Shown here: positions 1-5,751 of the stretch, piece after piece
Numbering within the stretch: position 1 is the stretch's first letter
How the letters are laid out: each line of letters starts with the position of its first letter
NCBI GenBank assembly: GCA_947459935.1
Contig: CANHFN010000050.1
Coordinates: forward strand, 1 to 6,276
Length of the DNA: 6,276 bases
DNA from: Actinomycetota bacterium
GTDB taxonomy: Bacteria; Actinomycetota; Actinomycetes; Nanopelagicales; Nanopelagicaceae
Reading direction: 5' to 3'
The notes under the pieces: generated by a model
Databases searched by the model: none
The model's input: the letters and a program-made list of their open reading frames with translations, nothing else
Told to the model about the DNA's origin: nothing
Program-made: the position numbers and the translations under genes

Positions 1-730
1 ACTGTTGTCCCCATGTCCAAATATTTGTCGTTGACCAATAGATTAAAACTCCGATTGGAAAGTTAACGCCGGAAATCGCAAAAATTAATGGGAATGCGTA
101 CAACATAATTTTTTGTTGTTGCAACATCATATTGTTTGAGGAATCCATTTTTGGCATTCCTTTTGTCATTAATTGACGTTGGGTTGTAAATGTTGTTAGC
201 GACATAAGTGTAATTAAAAGAATAGTTACGAGCTTAACTGTTGTAATGTTTGTTCCAAGAAACGTGTCTGAAATTGGGGCACCAAAGAATTCAGCCTGTG
301 CTGCACTCTCAACATCTTTTTGAGTTAGTACGCCATGTTTAACTGGTGGTGTTTTACCAATTCCATTCAAAACCGTAAACAATGCAAAGAAGATTGGTGC
401 TTGCGCCAATATTGGAAAACATGATGCAAGTGGGTTTGTTTTGTGCTCTTTGTAGAGCTTCATCATTTCTTCTGATTGCTTCTGGCGATCATCTTTGTAC
501 TTCTTTTGGATTTCCTTCATGTGTGGCTGAAGGGCGGTTAATGCTCTTTGAGATTTAATTTGTTTTACAAAGAGTGGGATCAAAATAATACGAATGATAA
601 TTACAAGACCAATGATTGCTAGTGACCATGAGACGCCACTGTTTGTTCCAAATATTGGAGACAGTAAATCGTGAATTGTGACAATCACCCAGGAAACAGC
701 GATATATAAGGGTTTTAGGATGCTATCCAT
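1..730 (-). CDS. yidC: Membrane protein insertase YidC (partial, C-terminus beyond window)
   Basis: YidC/Oxa1 inserts and folds inner-membrane proteins, alone or with SecYEG. I translated the minus strand from the ATG at 730; the frame stays open for 243 codons to the window edge, so the C-terminus is missing. Residues 34-55 form a hydrophobic segment carrying the conserved groove arginine (R47), followed by IPLF. Next comes the charged cytoplasmic hairpin (about 56-98), with the family pattern LQPHMKEIQKKYKDDRQK and EMMKLYKEH. NPLASCFPILAQAPIFFALF (99-118) is the classic YidC segment. Further hydrophobic stretches lie at about 165-182 and 208-232, the latter ending in GVLIYWSTTNIW. The start overlaps the end of yidD by 8 nt, which suggests translational coupling in the rpmH-rnpA-yidD-yidC operon. 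Identification is secure; only the full length is unknown. Confidence 0.96.
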   Translation of the reverse strand, partial: MDSILKPLYIAVSWVIVTIHDLLSPIFGTNSGVSWSLAIIGLVIIIRIILIPLFVKQIKSQRALTALQPHMKEIQKKYKDDRQKQSEEMMKLYKEHKTNPLASCFPILAQAPIFFALFTVLNGIGKTPPVKHGVLTQKDVESAAQAEFFGAPISDTFLGTNITTVKLVTILLITLMSLTTFTTQRQLMTKGMPKMDSSNNMMLQQQKIMLYAFPLIFAISGVNFPIGVLIYWSTTNIWTWGQQ

Positions 731-956
731 TAACAACTACCTTCTCTTTCGGAACTACATAATCAACACCACCGTGTGACCATGGATTACAACGCAACAA
801 ACGCCATGCGCTCATTGCAATACCTTTAAGACCATATGTTTCGATTGCAGTAACTGCATACGAGGAACATGATGGGTAATACTTACAACGTGGCCCAAAC
901 ATTGGAGAGATCCATTTCTGATACACCTTGATAGGTGCCGTCAAAATGTGTCTCAC
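723..956 (-). CDS. yidD: Membrane protein insertion efficiency factor YidD
   Basis: YidD is a small, inner-membrane-associated protein that helps YidC-dependent membrane protein insertion. The 77-residue product matches the family in length. It shows the hallmark GPRCKYYPSCSSYA (21-34, with C24 and C30), then AIETYG (37-42), and a second conserved block WRLLRCNPWSHGGVDYV (51-67, with C56). The N-terminal IKVYQKWISP is an amphipathic, membrane-associating segment common in YidD. The start is GTG at 956. It overlaps the rnpA stop (GTGA, 953-956) by 4 nt, and the yidD stop overlaps the yidC ATG by 8 nt, so all three genes are probably translated by coupling. No internal start restores the N-terminal motif, so the GTG is preferred. 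Confidence 0.96.
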   Translation of the reverse strand: MRHILTAPIKVYQKWISPMFGPRCKYYPSCSSYAVTAIETYGLKGIAMSAWRLLRCNPWSHGGVDYVVPKEKVVVNG

Positions 957-1306
957 TTTTGATTAGCCTTCTCGGATAATTTTTTTACAAGTTGTCCGAC
1001 AATATTTGTAACTTCTTCTGCAACATCAGCTTCGTGGGCGCTATTAAGTGCTCGGACAACTAACAAACCACCTTGTGGTAATTGTGGGTAAACCTCTCGA
1101 AGTGTGTGGCGTGCCTTACGGGCAATTGTGTGACGAGTTACAGAGCCGCCGACATTCTTACTAATAATTAATCCTGCGCGTGCAGGTTGATCTAAGTTAG
1201 TTGGGTATAGATATCCAACAAAATTGTGGGTTGAAAACCTCAAACCACTCTTTGTTGCACGCGCAAAATCTGCGCTCTCTGTAAGTCGTGCGCTTTTTGC
1301 AAGCAC
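953..1306 (-). CDS. rnpA: Ribonuclease P protein component
   Basis: RnpA is the protein subunit of RNase P. It binds the catalytic RNA and the pre-tRNA leader during 5' maturation. The 117-residue product has the family layout: N-terminal RLTESADFARATKSGLRF (7-24), the strand GLIISKNVGGSV (45-56), and the arginine-rich signature helix VTRHTIARKARHTLREVYP (56-74). LLVVRALNSA (81-90) follows, matching the usual strand before the C-terminal helix. The signature uses RH and ARH where many bacteria have RNR and KRR, a variant I associate with Actinobacteria. The start is GTG at 1306, 19 nt after the rpmH stop. I see no clear Shine-Dalgarno in that gap, so initiation may depend on upstream translation of rpmH. 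The stop overlaps the yidD start by 4 nt. Confidence 0.95.
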   Translation of the reverse strand: MLAKSARLTESADFARATKSGLRFSTHNFVGYLYPTNLDQPARAGLIISKNVGGSVTRHTIARKARHTLREVYPQLPQGGLLVVRALNSAHEADVAEEVTNIVGQLVKKLSEKANQK

Positions 1307-1325
1307 GGTTATCGGTTATAAACCC

Positions 1326-1463
1326 TTAAGCAGAAAGCTTTGCGCGGCCTTTGCCACGGCGAGCAGAAAGAACTGCACGGCCGGCACGGGTTGCCATACG
1401 GGCACGGAAGCCATGCTTCTTGGCACGACGACGTGTGTTGGGTTGGAAGGTGCGCTTTGTCAT
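1326..1463 (-). CDS. rpmH: 50S ribosomal protein L34
   Basis: L34 is a very small, highly basic protein of the large ribosomal subunit. The minus-strand frame encodes 45 residues beginning [20 protein letters not shown] and continuing through [20 protein letters not shown] to a TAA at 1326-1328. TF.PN.R.R.K.HGFR.RM.T..GR.VL..RR.KGR is diagnostic of L34. AGGAG (1470-1474 on this strand) lies 6 nt before the ATG and fixes the start. Local GC content is higher than in neighbouring genes because of the many CGT/CGC/GCC codons, as expected for a highly expressed arginine-rich protein. It is the first gene of the leftward operon and is divergent from dnaA, the standard arrangement. Longer open frames crossing this gene on both strands are shadows. 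Confidence 0.97.
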   Translation of the reverse strand: MTKRTFQPNTRRRAKKHGFRARMATRAGRAVLSARRGKGRAKLSA

Positions 1464-1469
1464 TGAAAA

Positions 1470-1474
1470 CTCCT
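1470..1474 (-). promoter_or_regulatory. rpmH ribosome binding site
   Basis: The minus strand reads AGGAG, 6 nt before the rpmH ATG at 1463. It is the clearest Shine-Dalgarno on the left arm. It settles the start of a gene that overlapping longer frames could otherwise obscure. Confidence 0.85.
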
Positions 1475-1524
1475 AATAATGAACTTCTACTGCGGGCCAG
1501 AAATACGGGGGAAGCAAGGAGGTA

Positions 1525-1554
1525 ACGGTAGAGGTCTGGGGATAAGCGGGTCAA
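1525..1554 (-). promoter_or_regulatory. Candidate rpmH operon promoter
   Basis: On the minus strand, TTGACC (-35, 1549-1554) is followed after 18 nt by TACCGT (-10, 1525-1530). This fits an actinobacterial housekeeping sigma promoter and would give a leader of roughly 55 nt before rpmH. The spacer contains a one-mismatch DnaA box (1537-1545), so DnaA binding could compete with RNA polymerase. This is a prediction from motif matching only. Confidence 0.45.
1537..1545 (-). promoter_or_regulatory. DnaA box, one mismatch, inside rpmH promoter spacer
   Basis: The plus strand reads TGGGGATAA, so the minus strand is TTATCCCCA. This differs from TTATCCACA at one position. It lies between the proposed -10 and -35 of the rpmH promoter. 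Confidence 0.5.
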
Positions 1555-1588
1555 ACTGGCTGCCACCTCCCTGGGGTTAAATCCAAAT

Positions 1589-1597
1589 TGTGGATAA
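1589..1597 (-). promoter_or_regulatory. DnaA box, perfect consensus
   Basis: The plus strand reads TGTGGATAA, the exact complement of the consensus TTATCCACA. It sits between the candidate rpmH and dnaA promoters, 4 nt upstream of the proposed dnaA -35. It is well placed for autoregulation of both arms. Confidence 0.9.
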
Positions 1598-1601
1598 CCA
1601 G

Positions 1602-1630
1602 TTGCTTTTTTTGCCAATCCGCTCTACTTT
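1602..1630 (+). promoter_or_regulatory. Candidate dnaA promoter
   Basis: TTGCTT (1602-1607) and TACTTT (1625-1630) are separated by 17 nt, the optimal spacing for a housekeeping promoter. Transcription would start near 1637, giving a leader of about 110 nt that contains the hairpin and DnaA boxes at 1695-1723. The -35 match is partial and other starts are possible, so this is a moderate prediction. Confidence 0.4.
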
Positions 1631-1694
1631 TCACTCCCCCTCCACAGGTATTGGATCTTTTGAGGGTTTTGCAGGGCTCAACCTGGGGTTTAGA

Positions 1695-1719
1695 CCACAG
1701 GTTGTGGATAACCCTGTGG
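1695..1719 (+). repeat. Inverted repeat enclosing a DnaA box in the dnaA leader
   Basis: CCACAGG (1695-1701) and CCTGTGG (1713-1719) are perfect 7-nt inverted arms. They surround an 11-nt loop that contains most of a perfect DnaA box (1703-1711). In DNA this could help arrange DnaA binding; in the dnaA transcript it could form a hairpin about 28 nt before the start codon. The same CCACAGGT octamer also occurs at 1642-1649. Confidence 0.6.
1703..1711 (-). promoter_or_regulatory. DnaA box, perfect consensus, in dnaA leader
   Basis: The plus strand reads TGTGGATAA, the exact complement of TTATCCACA. It lies 36 nt upstream of the dnaA start and downstream of the candidate dnaA promoter, where bound DnaA could block elongation. 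A one-mismatch copy follows 12 bp later. Confidence 0.9.
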
Positions 1720-1723
1720 ATGA
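1715..1723 (-). promoter_or_regulatory. DnaA box, one mismatch, in dnaA leader
   Basis: The plus strand reads TGTGGATGA, the complement of TCATCCACA, with one mismatch to the consensus. It has the same orientation as the perfect box 12 bp upstream, so the two form a tandem pair. It overlaps the right arm of the inverted repeat. Confidence 0.6.
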
Positions 1724-1747
1724 GTTTTTTAAGGAATTGAGGCCAGG

Positions 1748-3148
1748 GTGAGCGTTAAAGAGGTTGAGCTAACCACCCTTTGGGGACGGGTTATTGAGGA
1801 AGTTGCGATTAACGCTCCTCAACACCGAGCGTTTTTGCAGTTAACAAAACCTTTAGGTCTGCTTCAAAACGAGGGTCAAACAACTTTATTGGTTGCTGCA
1901 CCTAATCTTTTTGCAAAAGATGTTTTAGAAAGTCGCCTGCGCACAATTGTTAGTGATGTTTTAACCCGCGAGTTGGGATCCACAACAAGTATTGCTGTCA
2001 CAGTTGATGAAGCTCTTGAAGTGGTTACTGCGCCCACTCAAGATGTAGAGGTTGAGTTTGTTGCACCGAAATCTGGCACAGGACGTGATGACGCACCGGT
2101 TTCTAAATCTGTAGACACATCAACATTGAACCCTCGTTATATTTTTGAAACTTTTGTTATTGGTGCTTCTAATCGTTTCGCACATGCAGCAGCTGTAGCA
2201 GTTGCTGAAGCACCTGCCAAGGCATACAACCCGTTGTTTATTTATGGTGAGTCTGGTTTAGGTAAAACTCACTTGTTACACGCTATTGGTGCTTACGCAC
2301 AAGAGTTATATGGAAATGTGCGAGTTAAGTATGTTTCATCAGAAGAGTTCACAAATGACTTTATTAACTCTATTCGCGATGACAAAGCATCGGCTTTTCA
2401 ACGCCGTTACCGCGACCTAGATATTTTATTAGTTGATGATATTCAATTCTTAGAAAACAAAGAACGAACACAGGAAGAGTTCTTCCACACCTTTAATACT
2501 TTGTATAACGCGAACAAACAGATTGTGATCTCAAGTGATCGTCCACCAAAACAGTTAACAACACTGGAAGACCGACTACGTTCACGTTTTGAGTGGGGTT
2601 TGATTACAGATATTCAACCTCCTGAATTAGAAACGCGTATTGCAATTCTCCGCAAAAAAGCGGCACAAGATAAATTGAATGCTCCAGATGATGTTCTTGA
2701 ATATATTGCGAGCAAGATTTCGACAAACATCCGTGAGTTAGAGGGTGCATTAATTCGTGTTACAGCTTTTGCATCCCTTAATCGCCAAAGCGTGGATTTA
2801 TCTTTAGCTGAAATTGTTTTAAAGGATTTGATCCCTAATGAGAGCAATCCAGAAATTACTGGCGCAACCATCATGGCTCAAACCGCCGCCTACTTCAGTC
2901 TGACAATTGATGATTTGTGCGGCACGTCGCGTTCTCGAGTTTTGGTTAACGCCAGACAGATCGCGATGTATTTATGCCGAGAGCTCACTGAGCTTTCTTT
3001 GCCGAAGATCGGCCAAACATTTGGTGGGCGTGACCACACAACGGTTATGCACGCCGATAGAAAAATCCGTCAATTGATGGCTGAGCGCCGTTCGATCTAT
3101 AACCAGGTCAACGAGCTCACCACCAGAATTAAGCAGCAAACTAGATAG
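1748..3148 (+). CDS. dnaA: Chromosomal replication initiator protein DnaA
   Basis: DnaA is the AAA+ ATPase that binds 9-mer boxes, oligomerises on oriC and opens the duplex. The 466-residue product is complete. Domain I spans about 1-88. A short acidic, low-complexity linker (domain II) runs to about 125, much shorter than in Streptomyces-type DnaA. The AAA+ core starts near [20 protein letters not shown] (128-147). It shows Walker A GESGLGKT (167-174), Walker B DILLVDD (225-231), sensor 1 around ISSDRPP (261-267), the arginine-finger segment [10 protein letters not shown] (276-285, finger probably R280), and sensor 2 NIRELEGAL (327-335). The C-terminal DNA-binding signature is [16 protein letters not shown] (421-436). 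The start is GTG at 1748, with GAGG (1739-1742) 5 nt upstream; the N-terminus aligns with domain I from this point. DnaA boxes flank the gene on both sides, supporting autoregulation. Confidence 0.98.
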   Translation: MSVKEVELTTLWGRVIEEVAINAPQHRAFLQLTKPLGLLQNEGQTTLLVAAPNLFAKDVLESRLRTIVSDVLTRELGSTTSIAVTVDEALEVVTAPTQDVEVEFVAPKSGTGRDDAPVSKSVDTSTLNPRYIFETFVIGASNRFAHAAAVAVAEAPAKAYNPLFIYGESGLGKTHLLHAIGAYAQELYGNVRVKYVSSEEFTNDFINSIRDDKASAFQRRYRDLDILLVDDIQFLENKERTQEEFFHTFNTLYNANKQIVISSDRPPKQLTTLEDRLRSRFEWGLITDIQPPELETRIAILRKKAAQDKLNAPDDVLEYIASKISTNIRELEGALIRVTAFASLNRQSVDLSLAEIVLKDLIPNESNPEITGATIMAQTAAYFSLTIDDLCGTSRSRVLVNARQIAMYLCRELTELSLPKIGQTFGGRDHTTVMHADRKIRQLMAERRSIYNQVNELTTRIKQQTR

Positions 3149-3210
3149 TCCAAGGTTGATTTGGGCTTTATGTCCGAATTGCCACTCTTTACCCCCAGTT
3201 GGGGACAAGT

Positions 3211-3219
3211 TGTGGATAA
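3211..3219 (-). promoter_or_regulatory. DnaA box, perfect consensus, oriC left array
   Basis: The plus strand reads TGTGGATAA, the exact complement of TTATCCACA. It is the only perfect box in the dnaA-dnaN spacer, so it is the probable high-affinity anchor of the left array. Confidence 0.92.
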
Positions 3220-3220
3220 C

Positions 3221-3229
3221 TGTGGAGAA
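3221..3229 (-). promoter_or_regulatory. DnaA box, one mismatch, oriC left array
   Basis: The plus strand reads TGTGGAGAA, the complement of TTCTCCACA, with one mismatch. It starts exactly 10 bp after the perfect box in the same orientation. That puts it on the same helical face, suiting cooperative binding. Confidence 0.65.
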
Positions 3230-3241
3230 TTAAGGTAACAC

Positions 3242-3250
3242 CGTGGATAA
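3242..3250 (-). promoter_or_regulatory. DnaA box, one mismatch, oriC left array
   Basis: The plus strand reads CGTGGATAA, the complement of TTATCCACG, with one mismatch at the last position. It lies 21 bp, two helical turns, after the preceding box. A weaker two-mismatch site, GGTGGATCA, follows at 3255-3263. Confidence 0.7.
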
Positions 3251-3300
3251 CCCCGGTGGATCAGATCAAAGGAAAGGTGAGGGTTAGATGAAACAGCGTT

Positions 3301-3341
3301 ATACCCACAGTTTTCCACTGGTTATTAACACCTTATACAAA
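3301..3341 (+). promoter_or_regulatory. Plus-strand array of weak DnaA sites with helical spacing
   Basis: Four DnaA-like 9-mers lie head to tail: ATACCCACA (3301-3309), TTTTCCACT (3311-3319), TTATTAACA (3322-3330) and TTATACAAA (3333-3341). Start-to-start spacing is 10, 11 and 11 bp. The second and fourth have one mismatch to TTWTNCACA; the others have more. Such phased low-affinity sites are known in E. coli oriC to guide DnaA oligomer growth. Individual sites are uncertain; the regular phasing is the support. Confidence 0.45.
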
Positions 3342-3374
3342 GCCAATCCCCGCACTGAGCAGGGGGTTTATAAC

Positions 3375-3383
3375 TTACCCACA
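3375..3383 (+). promoter_or_regulatory. DnaA box, one mismatch, next to unwinding region
   Basis: TTACCCACA differs from TTATCCACA at one position. It is on the plus strand, opposite to the left array, and is the last good box before the A/T-rich tract. This is the position expected for the box from which a DnaA filament enters the unwinding element. Confidence 0.6.
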
Positions 3384-3393
3384 GAAAAAGCCT

Positions 3394-3426
3394 CTAGTTA
3401 CTACGACTACCTATATATACATACAT
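3394..3426. other. Candidate duplex unwinding element with DnaA-trio-like tract
   Basis: After the box at 3375-3383 and a 14-nt spacer, the plus strand reads TTA, CTA, CGA, CTA (3398-3409), then an alternating TATATATA stretch. The complementary strand, read 3' to 5', gives AAT, GAT, GCT, GAT. That resembles the 3'-(G/A)AT-5' DnaA-trio known from Bacillus subtilis, with one imperfect triplet. It is the most easily melted-looking stretch of the spacer. Prediction only. Confidence 0.45.
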
Positions 3427-3443
3427 CCAGTTACGCGAATAAC

Positions 3444-3452
3444 CTTTCCACA
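3444..3452 (+). promoter_or_regulatory. DnaA box-like site before dnaN
   Basis: CTTTCCACA differs from TTTTCCACA (within TTWTNCACA) at its first base. It is on the plus strand, on the dnaN side of the A/T-rich tract and 41 nt before the dnaN start. It could belong to oriC or act on dnaN expression. Confidence 0.45.
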
Positions 3453-3493
3453 TATACATCACACAACAAGAATCTGAAGAGTCGGGGATAGAA

Positions 3494-4624
3494 ATGAAAT
3501 TTACAGTCGAGCAATCAGCGTTAACCGATGGGGTTAACTGGGTATCGCGCTCTCTATCAACCCGCCCGATTAAAACTGAGCTTCTTGGAATTGTTATCGA
3601 TGCAACCACTAATGAGGTTTTCTTATCAGCATCCGATCTAGAGACCGCTAGTAAGGCACATTTTCTAGCAGAAGTTAAAGAACCTGGAAAAGTTTTAGTT
3701 CCAGGAAAGCTATTAGCTGAGATCTCTCGCTCACTACCCAATAAACCAATTACTTTTGTTTTGGAAGGAACCCGCGTTTTAGTAACTTGTGGCGGCGCTA
3801 AATTCACACTTCCAACATTGTCAGTAGATGAATACCCAAACCTTCCAGAACTTCCAGATTCAACAGGAACAGTTGCAAGTGACACCTTCGCAACAGCTGT
3901 TGCGCAAGTTGCAATTGCAGCAGGCCGTGATGATTCACTACCAACCCTGACGGGTGTGCATGTTGAGATTAACGAAGACATCGTTACTTTTGCAGCCACA
4001 GATCGCTACCGGTTAGCTGTTCGTGAAATTCAATGGACACCAACATCACCAAACACATCAACTTCAGCCTTATTACGCGCCCGCACAATTGCAGATGCAG
4101 CAAAATCACTCACAGGGTCTAAAAACGTTTCATTATCTTTTGCGCCAAACACTAGCAACGATCGTTTAACAGGGTTTGCTGGCGATGGAAAAACTATGAC
4201 ATCACGCATGTTAGACGGCACTTTCCCTCCTTACCGTCACCTACTCCCACAAGAGGTAACAACAACAGCACTTATCGAAGTTGCCACGCTCTTGGACTCG
4301 GTTCGCCGCGTTGCACTGGTAACAGATAAAACTGTTCCGCTACGCCTAGATTTTGCAAATAACACATTGTCTTTAGAAGCAGGTGCTGGTGAAGAAGCAC
4401 AAGCAACTGAAGCTATTGAAATTTTGTTAACTGGGGAAGCAATCTCAATCGCATTTAACCCAACATTTCTAGCTGACGGTTTAAATGCAGTTGGAACAAA
4501 ATTTGTTCAAATCTCTTTCACTGGATCAAGCAAACCAGCGATCTTGATGGGTAAGAGCGATAAAGACGGAGCGCTAATTGAAAACTACCGCTACCTCTTA
4601 ATGCCAATGCGTTACGCCTCTTAA
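3494..4624 (+). CDS. dnaN: DNA polymerase III beta subunit (sliding clamp)
   Basis: DnaN forms the ring-shaped dimer that tethers DNA polymerase III and repair factors to DNA. The 376-residue product has the usual length and the three-fold clamp layout: about 1-120, 125-250 and 255-376. Recognisable family segments are LVPGKLLAEISRSLP (68-82), LTGVHVE (152-158), FAATDRYRLAVRE (166-178), MLDGTFPPYRHLLP (239-252), FNPTFLADGL (321-330) and the C-terminal YRYLLMPMR (365-373), part of the client-binding region. The ATG at 3494 begins directly with the typical MKFTVEQ.AL. The upstream GGGGAT (3484-3489) is only a weak Shine-Dalgarno. The 5' neighbour is oriC. The 29-nt gap to recF suggests cotranscription of dnaN, recF and dciA. 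Confidence 0.98.
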   Translation: MKFTVEQSALTDGVNWVSRSLSTRPIKTELLGIVIDATTNEVFLSASDLETASKAHFLAEVKEPGKVLVPGKLLAEISRSLPNKPITFVLEGTRVLVTCGGAKFTLPTLSVDEYPNLPELPDSTGTVASDTFATAVAQVAIAAGRDDSLPTLTGVHVEINEDIVTFAATDRYRLAVREIQWTPTSPNTSTSALLRARTIADAAKSLTGSKNVSLSFAPNTSNDRLTGFAGDGKTMTSRMLDGTFPPYRHLLPQEVTTTALIEVATLLDSVRRVALVTDKTVPLRLDFANNTLSLEAGAGEEAQATEAIEILLTGEAISIAFNPTFLADGLNAVGTKFVQISFTGSSKPAILMGKSDKDGALIENYRYLLMPMRYAS

Positions 4625-4653
4625 CTTTTTGATACTTCGTTTAAGGACACATA

Positions 4654-5751
4654 GTGCGTATTAATAAGTTGGCTCTCACCAACTTCCGTTCTTACAATTC
4701 ACTACAACTGGATTTTGAACCTGGTGTGACAACCTTTATTGGTGATAACGGCTCTGGAAAAACCAATATCGCTGAATCACTTATCTATTTAGCTTTTCTT
4801 TCATCACATCGTGTTTCTAACAACGTTCCACTTATCTCACTTGGAAACCAACAAGCAATAATCCGGGCAGAAGTGCAACGAGAAGATCGCACACTTCAAA
4901 TTGATTTAGAGATCAACACTTCCAAAGCTAATCGCGCCCGAATTAACGGGAACCCAACCCGTAGTCAAAGAGAACTTCTTGGTGCTATCCAAATAGTGTA
5001 TTTCTCACCTGAGGACTTAGACCTCGTCCGCGGGGAACCAGGTAACCGCAGAGACTTCCTTGATCGTTTATTAATCACTAGAACCCCCCGTTTAGCAGGT
5101 GTTATTGCTGACTATGAGCGTGTAGTAAAGCAACGTAACGCTTTATTAAAGACAAGAGCATCAGCTTCAGCACTTGTTCCTTGGAATGAACAACTTATTA
5201 AATTTGGCGCAGAGTTAACCGCTGAAAGAATTACTTTAATTGACTCACTCAACCCCTATGTTGCTCAAAACTACACAAACTTAAACGAGGTTAAACCAGC
5301 TTCAATTTCTTATAAGTGTAGTACTGAGGGTGTTACACAAAACATTAATGAAAATATCACGGCGTTAACTAAACGGTTAGAAGAAGTGGCATACCAAGAA
5401 ATTGAACGAGGGGTTTCTTTGATTGGCCCCCACCGCGATGACCTACATTTACAACTAGGTGATTTTCCAGCAAAGGGATATGCGAGCCATGGTGAATCAT
5501 GGTCGATGGCGATCTCACTAAGGATAGGTTCATTTAATCTTTTAAAATCAGAAGGTTCTTCTCCAATCTTGATTTTGGATGATGTTTTCGCTGAGCTTGA
5601 TACATCACGTAGAACTCAGTTAATGTCTGCTACACAATTAGCGGAACAAACTTTTATCACCGCGGCGGTGGAAAGTGATTTACCGCAAGATTTATTAACA
5701 CAAAAGTATTATGTTTCACCTGGTGTTGTGAAGAAAGGTAAGAGTTCATGA
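4654..5751 (+). CDS. recF: DNA replication and repair protein RecF
   Basis: RecF is an SMC/ABC-like ATPase that, with RecO and RecR, directs RecA onto gapped DNA at stalled forks. The 365-residue product is complete. It opens with the typical I..L.L.NFRSY (3-14) and has Walker A GDNGSGKTN (30-38). The conserved RGEPGNRRDFLD (126-137) and SLIGPHRDDL (255-264) follow. The ABC signature is SHGESWS (278-284), and Walker B is PILILDD followed by VFAELD (304-316). The start is GTG at 4654, with AAGGA (4643-4647) 6 nt upstream; Walker A then falls at the normal distance from the N-terminus. The stop overlaps the start of dciA in an ATGA junction (5748-5751), so the two are probably translationally coupled. 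Confidence 0.97.
   Translation: MRINKLALTNFRSYNSLQLDFEPGVTTFIGDNGSGKTNIAESLIYLAFLSSHRVSNNVPLISLGNQQAIIRAEVQREDRTLQIDLEINTSKANRARINGNPTRSQRELLGAIQIVYFSPEDLDLVRGEPGNRRDFLDRLLITRTPRLAGVIADYERVVKQRNALLKTRASASALVPWNEQLIKFGAELTAERITLIDSLNPYVAQNYTNLNEVKPASISYKCSTEGVTQNINENITALTKRLEEVAYQEIERGVSLIGPHRDDLHLQLGDFPAKGYASHGESWSMAISLRIGSFNLLKSEGSSPILILDDVFAELDTSRRTQLMSATQLAEQTFITAAVESDLPQDLLTQKYYVSPGVVKKGKSS

Larger units (their letters stand above)
3149..3493. other. oriC: Chromosomal replication origin oriC
   Basis: This 345-nt dnaA-dnaN spacer has no convincing gene and carries the dense DnaA-box cluster expected of oriC. The left half (3211-3263) has boxes on the minus strand: one perfect, two with one mismatch and one weaker. 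The right half (3301-3452) has matches on the plus strand. An A/T-rich tract with TATATATA alternation (about 3394-3426) is the likely duplex unwinding element. It is preceded by a plus-strand box and a CTA/TTA tract resembling a DnaA-trio. Location, strand switch and box density make the origin call strong; the exact unwinding site is inference. Confidence 0.93.

Noticed and set aside
1224..1525. Plus-strand frames opposite rnpA and rpmH
   Set aside because: They are antisense shadows of conserved genes, with no plausible protein features.
1309..1617. 102-codon minus-strand frame crossing rpmH
   Set aside because: It overlaps the unmistakable L34 gene in another frame and continues into the regulatory region; its Cys/Pro/Ser-rich product resembles no family.
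1638..1646. CCCTCCACA as a further DnaA box
   Set aside because: Three mismatches to TTATCCACA; only the CCACA core matches, which is frequent in this region.
2614..3318. Minus-strand frames opposite the 3' half of dnaA and the start of oriC
   Set aside because: Shadows of the DnaA sensor and DNA-binding domains; no family signatures or ribosome binding sites.
3288..3491. 67-codon open frame on the plus strand within the dnaA-dnaN spacer
   Set aside because: It runs through the plus-strand DnaA sites and the A/T-rich tract, is rich in Tyr/Ser/Asn with no recognisable motif, and has a composition expected of chance reading of oriC.
3394..3999. 201-codon minus-strand frame opposite dnaN and the end of oriC
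   Set aside because: It is antisense to a well-conserved clamp gene; Ser/Val/Thr-rich low-complexity translation is a mirror of dnaN codon use.
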